The notes under the pieces are model-generated. The model searched no databases and was not told where the DNA came from. It saw nothing but the letters and a program-made list of their open reading frames with translations. Position numbers and translations under genes: made by a program. Shown piece by piece: positions 1 through 8,800 of a DNA stretch of 14,476 nt; position 1 is the stretch's first letter; each line of letters starts with the position of its first letter. Source of the DNA: Parachlorella kessleri (taxonomy: Eukaryota > Chlorophyta > Trebouxiophyceae > Chlorellales > Chlorellaceae); contig BBXU01000608.1 in NCBI GenBank assembly GCA_001598975.1, positions 1 through 14,476 on the forward strand. The letters are read 5' to 3'.

Positions 1-1382
1 ACCCCCACCACAGCTGACAGCGCATTGGCCCAGTCGGCAGCTGTGCGCGCAAAAGTTGCACCCATGTGACTCCCCTCACCCCGCTACAAAGCTAAACCGA
101 AGAGTTTTTGCAACATCTCTTGTGTTTGTAAAAGAACTTGTTGGCCGCCCACACCTGCGCAGCCCAGCTGCTCTCACCTCCCTGCCGCTGGTAGGCTGTG
201 TCTGCCGTGATGAGGTGGTTGAGGGTAGGCGGGGTGGCCGGGTTGTCCAGCACACCCTCACTCACAACCACCAGCCGCACAGCCTCCGCCTCCTGGGCAG
301 CACAAACAAGAGTATAGTTGCAACCAGTCCTGTCAGTCCGAATCAACCCCCCACCACTTCGCTGTTTGCTGCATTGCCTGCCACCCTTCCCAAACCGCGG
401 CCTATGGCGTGGTGTGCATTGGGGCAGCAATGCAGCCTCCCCTGCACATCCCTCCCCACCAGCTGTCCACTCCCTGTCAGCCTCAAACACGCCAAGCAAG
501 CCTGTCAAGCTTGGGGCCACTTCATGTGAAGTACCTGCCTCGGAAAGACGCAATAATTTCAACCAGCAACGCTACCACTTAGAAACCACACGGGCCACAC
601 CCAGGGGGCAACAGAACGAGGCGAGCCATGACCTGTGAGGTTGGGTGACAGGCCACTAACAGCCTGCGCTGCTAACAGACCATCACCCGTGTTGTTTGAC
701 ACTACTACAGCATGCACCAGCATCATGGCAAATTTCGCTGCTGGCTGAGGTTGAGGCTGCTCCATTATGCACTTCTAACCCGAATGCACGGCGCTCCCTA
801 TTGGATGCCTAAACATTACCCAGCCGCTGCCTGCCGAACCTTTTCGACTAAGACCGAGCATCCTATATACGACTAAAGGTTGGTTTGCAAGGCACCTTGC
901 ACAAGCCTTAGCCTGTGTACCACGGCTTCCATTTCCACCCCACATGGGCGCTATCATCCCAACGAAGCTCCCCCCACCCCCCTCCCGCCCCAACCTCACA
1001 ATGCCGCATGTATACAGCTCAGGCACCACTCTCCACTGCTCTGCGCCATGCAGTGGTCACCCTCCCTACTGCCTAACGAGATGTGTGCCCTTCAGGCCCC
1101 GCACTATGACAGACACAACCCACTCCTCCCAACCCAGTATCAAACAATTGTCGCTGAGACCACACCTACCCTTTAACAACAGGCAAAAACAATATGAGGG
1201 CCCCAGCGTGGCTGCACAGTGGCGCACTGCATACCACGGAAACGCAGACGGCACTGCTGCCCAGTACTGCATCTCACCCGCACATACTCCACAGTCACAT
1301 GGCCCGTGCCCCTGTCGTCCCAGAAGCCATCCTCGTTCAGGAGGTAGACTTTTACCCTGGGCAAATGCCCAGGAGAGGCCAT
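1..1382 (-). CDS. PP4R3: PP4R3/SMEK-type protein phosphatase 4 regulatory subunit, N-terminal part
   Basis: Partial gene; its 3' part runs off the left edge. Proposed exons on the minus strand: 1382-1278 (35 codons, ATG at 1382-1380), 292-178, and 40-1. Exon 1 encodes RVKVYLLNEDGFWDDRGTGH at residues 9-28 and then VTVEYVR. This is the hallmark opening of the EVH1/PH-like domain of SMEK/PP4R3/Psy2 proteins. Exon 2 continues in phase with LVVVSEGV, LNHLITADTAYQRQG, matching the family's next strands (an 'I..D..Y.KQ' element). Family members target the PP4 catalytic subunit to substrates in DNA-damage repair and cell-cycle or developmental control. Introns are 985 bp (293-1277, GTGAGA donor, CCCAG acceptor) and 137 bp. 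The third exon (ADWANALS) keeps phase but lacks the expected 'DTIIxW' block, so that junction is uncertain. The family call rests mainly on exon 1 and is strong. Confidence 0.8.
293..1277 (-). other. First intron of the PP4R3-like gene
   Basis: This 985-bp stretch lies between two in-phase exons, with a GTGAGA donor (1277) and a CAG acceptor (293). It is the longest intron proposed in the window. Several open frames cross it on both strands (for example 880-1176 and 944-1465 on +), but none has recognisable protein features. I see no gene inside it. Confidence 0.65.
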
Positions 1383-2139
1383 GGCGGTCTTGCCCTGATC
1401 AACACCGCAGACTGGCGGACATAGGGCAGAGAGAACTAAGCCGCTGTGCACCAGGCGACGAGTGACACCGCAGAAAGCACGGTGTGTTAGTCAAGGAGAA
1501 ATGATCGGTACTATCAGAGATGCCTAGCGACTTGGTAGCGGTGCTCAGGACTCTGTGAGATACACATAGTATGGCAGACCTCCTGATGTGATGAAAACGT
1601 CAGTACATCGTAGCCAGGGGAGTTGCAGACTCTAAATCGAGGGCGGGAACGCAGGGGGGCTGATGTGTCTCGGTGTGAGAGATAATTCTCCTTAAAGTCT
1701 GTAATTCTCCTTGCAGTCGAAGGATGGATGATCACAGGTCGTACCGTCATACCTACTTGCGAGTGCAGTTATGAAGAGATATGCAAGTGTGCCCCCTGGC
1801 AACTGGATGCAGTAGGCAGGTGCAGCCCTGCTAGCCTTTCTTGCTTGCCTTGCGCAGGTTTTGACCCGTTTTCTCAAGAAGTAAATAGCGTCTTACAGCA
1901 CAAGCTGGGGAAAGTTGTTGCCAAGGAGTTGTAGCCCAGCCCAGTCATGCCTTTCAGCTCCCCTATCACGACTCAAGGGCTTTCACGATGTGCTAATGGA
2001 CGACTTGAGTGTTCAGCCCTTAAAGGACCTCCTCTAGGCCATGTGGTATTGCAAAGCTGTGGTACTACCACTGCTGCCCAAAGGGCAAGAAGCTTACCAG
2101 CCTTGCACCACTGCACATGCCCGAGCCAAGAGGAGGCTG
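1383..2139. other. Spacer: methyltransferase 3' UTR and PP4R3 promoter region
   Basis: This 757-bp stretch separates the stop codon of the methyltransferase from the ATG of the PP4R3-like gene; both are on the minus strand. The only minus-strand TGTAA, the usual green-algal polyadenylation signal, is at 1897-1893, about 245 nt past the methyltransferase stop. No TATA-like element was recognised upstream of the PP4R3 start. Open frames here show no family features. Confidence 0.55.
1893..1897 (-). terminator. Candidate TGTAA polyadenylation signal of the methyltransferase gene
   Basis: TTACA on the + strand reads TGTAA on the minus strand. It lies roughly 245 nt downstream of the methyltransferase stop codon and is the only copy in the spacer. 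TGTAA is the established poly(A) signal in chlamydomonad algae. A 5-mer is weak evidence alone. Confidence 0.4.
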
Positions 2140-5100
2140 TCACTTCTTGCCAAAACCCTGAGGACCGCCGGCGCCGCCGCTCCTGCGACTGCCGCTCTTC
2201 ATCAGCTGCTCAAACGCTGACTTGTCAACCGAAAAGTTGTCGTCCTACACAGGCAGACGTCACAGCACGAGTTCAAGGCAAGGTTCAGCGCACCCTGCCA
2301 GCGCCCCGCCATGTCAGGGGATCCATCATCTACCTACTGCAGCCAGGCCGCATGGGACACTGGACAGCACCACGAGCTGCGGAACACAGCACCAGGTTCC
2401 AGGTCAGGGTTGGAAACTTTTAACCTTGCTGAAAGGCAACGGCATACAGCAGCAGCGGGGCTGGCAGGTGCAGGTTGCCTACTGGGTACGATGGTTGCCT
2501 ACTGGGTACGATTAGGACCGCAGCAGTGCCCAGCTAGTCCACTATTTGACCCTCCCGTCCAACCCAGGGATCAGAGCATGTGCTGCACACAGGGTGGCAG
2601 CAACGCAGCAAGGGCCAGCGGTGGCGCCCAGCAGTCGGAACAGCAGTGGCATGCAAATCGACCACCTCGGCGCCAAGGCCCGCAACAAGCTGACCTTCCC
2701 GACTTTCAAGCAACAGCCCAGCCCCCGCCACCCTCCCACCTGCTGCTGCTGCACCCCTCGAAGCGGCTTGACAGCCACGCCCACCGCATGCAGGTCCTGC
2801 GCCTGCAGGGCGGGGTCCGCTTGCACAAAGTCCCAGCGGGGGTACTCGGTCACCAAATCCACCGTGCTGGCGGCTGCACCAAGGCAAATGCACATGTTCG
2901 CGCCGTAAATTGAACGCCGTAATATAAACGCCGTAATATAAACGAAGGCGTGGGGCACAGGTGCTGCTGGCTGCCACAGCCAGCGCCAGCAGGCCGTGCC
3001 TGCAAGGAGCTGTGCTGCTGAGGTGAGGTGCAAGGCACTTCCAAGCCTGGCAAGGGACATGTGGCGCTGTGAAGGAGCCTATGTTGAAGACAAACGGCAC
3101 TCCATCATCCGATGAGACCTTCTTGAACGGCACCCCTGACAAACAGATGCAGGTTGTATCCGAGGCAATTGTGGCAGCCATTGAGTTGGTCGAGGCTGGG
3201 CAGTACTCATGCAGCCAGCTACTGACCCAACCAGATCGCCAGCTTGCCCAGGACAGGTGGTGAGCTGGCGTATTGGCAGCGGATCTCCAAGTGGCTCATG
3301 CACATCTCTTCAGGCACAACCTGCTACAAGCTGTCAGACTCAAAAAGAAGCATCAGCCCAGCGCACGCCAGGTGGCTCAGCCTGCATGCACCCACCAACT
3401 GCAGGCGGCCCGCCAAGGATGAACGGCTGCAGCGCTCCGCCCCGCACCCGCTGGATGAACACAAACGTGCCACCCGGCTTAAGGACGCGATACACCTGCA
3501 CGGCAAGCAGGTGTTACATGGGCCAGATTGCAAAGCAAAGGAGCAGTGCGCCCGCTGAAAACTGTCACATGCTGCTGTGTAAGGCTCGCAGGACCAAAAG
3601 GGAAAGCACCCGGGGTAAATGTTCTTGCACCCTACTACTCACACGTCACTGTGTAATGCTATGATGTAATATGTCATGCTCCATTGCTGGCGTGGGGATA
3701 GGACAGGCATGATGTAAGTAGTATATAAGGCAGTGACATACCGCCCACGACCACAGGACTAGTCAAGCCCAGGCATCATCACCTCGCAGAGAGCAGCCGC
3801 ATGTCCTACATAGTTTGAAGCCAGCCAGACCTCGCGCTACACAGCCAGCCGCACCTCGCTACAGAAGCCGCCGACATCCTGCGCCGCCCCCAGCGTGTTG
3901 AGCAGCACCACAGAGTCAACAGAGGAGTCCGGCTGGAACAGCAGTCTGTCGCTGAGCGGCTGCTGCCGGGCAACCACTGGCAGCTTGGCCTGCACCCCCG
4001 CCTGCTCCCACAGCCCTGCAGCAGGGCCAAGGGAAAGGAGATTGGAGGCCATGGCTGGTGCCCTGTTCGGTGAGGGAGTTGAGGTGCAGGAGACTCACAA
4101 ACCAGATGCACAGCAGCAATGCCAGGCAGGCGTGTGTTTCCTTAACAGCTGCCACCACACCCATCCCCTTTGCTGCTGAGCATCTCTGTTAGAAACTCCT
4201 GCATCTCAAGCCACAACGCGGTACCGTGGAATACACCCATACACAGATGTTGCTAGGCCTCCCCAGCCCTCGCAGTGCTTGTCTCAGTACTGGCACGCGA
4301 GATCACAGCCGTACCAACCCCCTCCATCACCCCCTGCCGCTGCCTGAGTTGCTTACCTGTCTTCACATCTGGGCCAACCACTGCCACTTGAACGGTCCCC
4401 TACAGGCAGGGCAGGCACACATCAGTGCATTACACTGAGACTTGCTGGCCAAGCAATGCGCCTAGTTGAGCCTGAATCCTGTGAAGGCCCACGTTCATTT
4501 GCCTTCCTTGCCCTGCCTAAACGGGCAAGACATAACTGCACAAGATCCCTGTCAGCCCAGTATACCCGTACCTCCTTTTTGAACGCATTACCTGCCACCC
4601 TTCATAAAGACAGAGGGCAACAAATATAAAACCCTGTCGGTACAGTAGCCCACTACCTCCTCTATTAGCATTTGCCTGCCACGTTAACCCCAATTGCAGG
4701 TGTGAGGTTTTGCCCAGGCAGTGGTCAGCTCACCTTCTACAGTGTCCCTCTTGTCACTAGATGTCAGTCACCACCGTTACCTAGGGAGCCACAAAGCGCA
4801 CCTCTGGGTAGTAAAATAAATCTCGAGTGGAACCTCCTAGTTGCAGCACACGTGCTCCCCCGGCCTTCACATGCCGCGCCAGCATGGCTGCTGTTATGTA
4901 CTCCAGCTGCGAGTATGTTGTAAACCGGAGGCCTGCCAGTCTGCAGCCAGCAACCCACTGGGCCAGCAACTACTAGTGAGCAGCTGCAAAAAGCTCAACT
5001 GAGCAGGACCCCAGGCCACTGAGCGCTGCAGAATACCGAGGCCCTGGCAAGGCGAGCAGTGTTGTGGCATCAGCAACCCAGTGTCACCTTGTTTTGTAAC

Positions 5101-5369
5101 AGCAGTGAAGCACAAGCAATAACTTACCCAGCCAATACAACACCAGCTCCAATGGCCGTGCCCAGCCCAAAGCTGAAAGAAGCATCAGCCAGGTCCCCGA
5201 CTGCTGCAGCTGCAGGGCTGGCAAGTGCTGCCTGCTGCAGGAGTAACGCTGTGGCGACCCCCCGCCGCTTCCTTGCCCTGGCATAACTTCTTCGAAGCCA
5301 TACTGTAGTGTATAGCCGGCTGCAGCAGTGTTGATTCGTGCAGTGGGTGGTTACTGACATGCTTGACAT
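2140..5369 (-). CDS. Plastid-type, membrane-anchored SAM-dependent methyltransferase
   Basis: Seven exons, all in phase: 5369-5128, 4940-4802, 4399-4357, 4015-3855, 3495-3396, 2873-2740, 2244-2140 (307 residues). Residues 1-56 hold no Asp or Glu and many Ser/Thr/Arg, as in transit peptides. RR at 35-36 precedes a hydrophobic stretch ending PAAAA (52-56), and a second hydrophobic stretch (about 65-87) looks like a membrane helix. Class I methyltransferase features follow: motif I VLQLGGSTRDLFYYPE (112-127), VQVAVVGPD, then DSVVLLNTLGAAQDV, and VYRVLKPGGTFVFIQRV (196-212), the Methyltransf_11 'VLKPGG' block. The end is DLHAVGVAVKP and a Gly/Ser/Arg-rich tail finishing GFGKK. The substrate is unknown; plastid methyltransferases act on quinones, chlorophyll precursors and other compounds. 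The start is the first in-frame ATG of the open stretch. Uncertain points are the 5' end, the donor of exon 5 (3396 or 3392, the latter with a shifted acceptor), and the donor of exon 6 (2740 or 2755). Confidence 0.83.
2473..2512. repeat. 20-bp perfect tandem duplication
   Basis: GGTTGCCTACTGGGTACGAT occurs twice head to tail (2473-2492 and 2493-2512) with no mismatch. It lies in the last proposed intron of the methyltransferase gene (2245-2739). Confidence 0.95.
2874..3395 (-). other. Fifth intron of the methyltransferase gene
   Basis: This 522-bp stretch runs between the VLKPGG exon and the exon starting AASTVDLVTEYP. The donor is GTGGGT (3395) and the acceptor GTGCAG (2874). It carries a short tandem repeat (2913-2942). 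A 64-codon + strand ORF (3069-3263, ATG start) with even amino-acid composition also lies in it. I do not recognise that product. Confidence 0.6.
2913..2942. repeat. 14-bp tandem repeat
   Basis: The unit AACGCCGTAATATA occurs at 2913-2926 and 2927-2940, with a fragment of a third copy after it and a degenerate CGCCGTAAATTG just before (2901-2912). It is AT-rich for this window and sits in an intron. Confidence 0.85.
3722..3729 (+). promoter_or_regulatory. TATA-box-like element antisense to the methyltransferase gene
   Basis: TATATAAG is a clean TATA-box match on the + strand, in the intron between methyltransferase exons 4 and 5 (3496-3854). Three + strand TGTAA pentamers (3652, 3665, 3713) lie just before it. 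No + strand gene starting downstream was recognised, so its function is unproven. Confidence 0.25.
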
Positions 5370-5801
5370 GACCTTAGCTGCCTGGCTTTTGCGACCTATG
5401 TACACTAGCGCTGAGGTGGAGCTGCGTATCTGAATAGTGACGTAGGTGGTGACTAGCCTCTTGAGCACCCTTTTCCTTGCGCCCAGGACAGGCTGGTGGC
5501 GGGAATGGTGGGATAGGGTCGTTCATCTGTTACTTGCAGCAGTATTATGGCTTTTGAAGAGTGTACAGATCCCTTGGAGTCGCCAGCATACTTACTGCGC
5601 CCTATAGCTGCTGCACTTTCTTTGCAGTGTATCTCCTTGAAGGGGGGGATAGGAAAGGCCGACGCAGCCCACACATCATGAGGTGCACGTCACTGTATGA
5701 AATCCCTTTCTTTGCTCGGGGACTAGGTGCTGTTCCCCGCCTTGGGAGGCAAGGCAGGTGTGTACGGGGGGCGCAACACCAAGGACTTGAAAGTGTCAAA
5801 A
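5370..5801. promoter_or_regulatory. Divergent promoter region between methyltransferase and ALB3
   Basis: This 432-bp stretch separates the proposed start codons of two divergently transcribed genes, so both 5' UTRs and core promoters should lie here. No TATA box was seen in either direction. A + strand TAG at 5724-5726 closes the ALB3 frame upstream, so the ATG at 5802 is the first in-frame start there. Either gene could instead have an unrecognised 5' exon in this stretch, which would shrink the spacer. Confidence 0.55.
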
Positions 5802-8800
5802 ATGCTTCCCCTCCCTCTAACAAGTGCCACAGCAACGTGCCTAGCAAAGTGGCAACTGAACTACACAGTTTTTCAGAAGCATGGGGTGTTGTTGCGTACC
5901 ACCCGCTTTCCCTGCAGGCGGCAACTCAAGGCCCATGCGCTGCTTCACGAGATTGCCACCATTGACCTGCCGTCAGCAGTGATGGCCTTGCAGCACGTCG
6001 GACTCTCTGCAGGGCAGGTGCAGGCAGCCCTAGGCTCCCTTACAGCAGCTGATTTGGGCAGCGCACTGAGCACCCTTGGGCTTGACAGCACAGCGGGCGC
6101 AGCGGCGGCAGCAGCAGCAGCAGCAGCACCTTCCAGCGCAGCAGCAGGGGAAGCACTTGCCGCGCTCCAGCAGGTAGCGGTAGAGCACCTGCTGTTGCTG
6201 GGTGATGCCACGGCACAGGTGCAGGCTGCGGCGGCAGATGGTGCAGCGGCGCAGCAGCAGCAGCAGGGCCTTGGCTTTTTGCAGCCGCTGGTGGATGTGC
6301 TGGAGACGGTGCTGAGCTACTTGCAGGTCAGTGCCAGCTGTGCAGGTGGCTTGGCGTGGAGGGCAGTGGGGTTGGTCAGGGGGTCTCAGCTGTTGTGCTT
6401 TGTGGGTCGTGTGCCCGCTGAAGGCAGCCACATATTGCCACCTGGGGGACATGTGCTGCTATACATTAGCATGCAACGGACCTGCAGGGTGGTAAGGCCC
6501 AGTGGTGGTTTACTAAAACAAAGGGCATGGGGAGGAGCAGAGAGATGGAGATACTGCGATGCGGGTGTTTGGTTGTTCCTTGCTTTTGGGCTTCATGGGT
6601 GCGCCTACTTCATGTTAAACAGTACTGGCGGTCAAGCCTGGCTCTGGGATGCGCAGGAATGTAATTGCTCGGGCTTGAGGCTGGCTCGGGCCTTGTGCTT
6701 TAAACAAAGGGCACATTGAACCTTGGTCTGACAACTTCTAGAGCGGCCCGTGCACATGGTATGCCTGTTGTCGCCTGTCGTGCAGGACGGCCTGGACAAG
6801 GTAAACTGCCCCTACTCCTACGGCTACTCCATCATCCTGCTCACGCTGCTGGTCAAGATCGTCACGTTCCCGCTCACGAAGCAGCAGGTGCGGCTGTGTG
6901 ACCGGCGAAGGCCTGCTTCTGGGTTGGAAGCAGGCCACCATGCCAGGTGGAGCCCAGGTGGAGGACTTACCTTTGACTAGCAGCAGAGTGGTCGTGCTGC
7001 TGGGAGGCCTCGAAGGCCTGCCTTCTCTCCTTAAGGAGACTAACAAGGGTGTCATGCTCCTTGCTTGCTTAGAGTGGAGCGCCGTAGCTGCCTTCCCAGG
7101 AAGGGAGGGAGGGGAGTGGAGGTGTAAGCTTCTGCTGCACTGCGAGTGCCCCACCCTGTGCCCTTGCCCCTAGCACGACCCAGGAAGCGCTGTTCAGCAG
7201 AAGATACATCGGGCACAAAACCCAAGCTCACCTCGGCCCCCAGGGACAGGTCTTCCTTCCTCAGCAAAACACGTGTGGCTATTGCTGGCAGCTCCAGGAC
7301 GTTAGCCTGCCACAGGTGATACAACCAAGGTCTCTCCCAGCCTTCCACTGCCATGCTGCCCCGGTTCCCGCTCAATGGTGCAGGTTGAGTCGGGGATGGC
7401 GGTCCAAGAGCTGAAGCCCCAGATAGAGGAGATCAAGGCCAAGTATGGGGAGGACAAGCAGGCCATCCAGCGGGAGCAGTCGGCGCTGTATGAGAAGGCG
7501 GGGGTCAACCCGCTGGCAGGTGAGGGCGGCTGTGGAGTGCCGGTCACCAGCATTTTGATATTTATTTTTCATTTGTTAGGACGTACTGGCACTAAAAGAA
7601 CGTGTTCGGGTTGCTGCTTGTCATCAGCAGCTTGTTGGCCGTACAATGAAGCATTCGTGGAGTCATGAGCTGTCCACGCCCAACGTGTGCCACGCTGCCG
7701 GGGTCGCCGCAGAAACATGAAAACACACAACACCTGGTGCTCAACATCACAAGCTGGTGCACTGGTCACCATTGACATTGTCACCGGCGTGTGCCACGCT
7801 CTGCACCCCACTTGGCTGGTTGGCCCTTGAAAAAGATCCTACACAGCTGTGACTCCTAATACCTGCCCGCCTACCCTGGAAAGGGATCATACAGGGGATG
7901 TAATTCCAGATACCTGCACACCTTGTCATGCGCAGGCTGCCTGCCTACCCTGGCGACCATCCCCATCTTTATCGGCCTCTACCGCTCCCTCTCCAACTCG
8001 GCCACCTCCGGCGCCTTTGACAACCAGGGCTTCTACTGGGTGCCGTCCCTGGCGGGCCCTACTACACTGGCAGCACAGAAAGCAGGTGGGATGGGGGTGG
8101 GGCGGGGGTGGAGGGTGCGGCACACGGCAACCGAGGGCTGTGTCACCAGGTTGGGGCACGACACCAATACTGGCATTGACCATGACGTAAGGTGGCAGGC
8201 CTGGTAGGGCAGTTTGCATAACAAGGGTCTCAGTGCGCGGTTGATAGTAAAAAAGGCAAAGCTGGGCGTGTGTTCAGGGCTGAGATTGGAGGGCTGGCAG
8301 CAAGGGCAGCGGAACTTGTTTGGACCCTCACCGTGGCTCCGATCCAACAAGCTGCTGGCCCTCCTCCCTCCCATCGCGGTGTATGGATGCTCACTGCCAA
8401 TGCAGAGCATTGTGCACACTTTTGACATCTTCCGGCTCACTCAGGGCACCACTTCCCCATGCCTGCCTTTCGCCGCCTGCCACATTTAACAATATCACTT
8501 GGCGGCACGGCAAGCAGACCCGCCCTCGCCCATGGGATCCCGCCAATGTGTGTGCAGGTGCCGGCGTGTCCTGGCTGTATCCCCTGGTCGACGGCGCCCC
8601 TCCCATCGGCTGGGAGGCCGCCATCGCCTACCTCATCCTTCCGGTGCTGGTGGTACTGTCGCAGTACGTGTCCTCAGCCATCATTACACCTCCTATGGAC
8701 CCCGAGGACCCCAACACCAAAACGCAAAAGGCTATCTTGGCGTGAGTACATTTTTATTGCAGGCTCTGACCAGGGGCGTGGGCTTTCTTGTGACTGGGGG

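Noticed and set aside
361..385. Similarity between GCATTGCCTGCCACCCTT and GCATTACCTGCCACCCTT (near 4585)
   Set aside because: Only about 18 bp with one mismatch and no flanking similarity, so too short to call a dispersed repeat family.
944..1465. Plus-strand 173-codon open frame
   Set aside because: Antisense to exon 1 of the PP4R3-like gene, which has clear family residues on the other strand.
2311..2913. Plus-strand 200-codon open frame
   Set aside because: Antisense to methyltransferase exon 6 and intron; Gln/Pro/His-rich composition typical of a GC-rich shadow frame.
2534..3181. Minus-strand 215-codon open frame
   Set aside because: It runs through a methyltransferase intron and across exon 6 in a different frame from the VTEYPRWDFVQADPALQ coding frame. 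It includes the tandem repeat and has no family features.
5727..5801. Earlier start for ALB3 at 5727
   Set aside because: The codon at 5727 is GTG. The first in-frame ATG is at 5802, in a good context after AAAA.
5453..5847. Minus-strand frames as a first exon of the methyltransferase
   Set aside because: No splice donor in the right phase was found that would join them to the exon at 5277 or 5369. The in-frame ATG at 5369 already gives an acid-free transit-like N-terminus.
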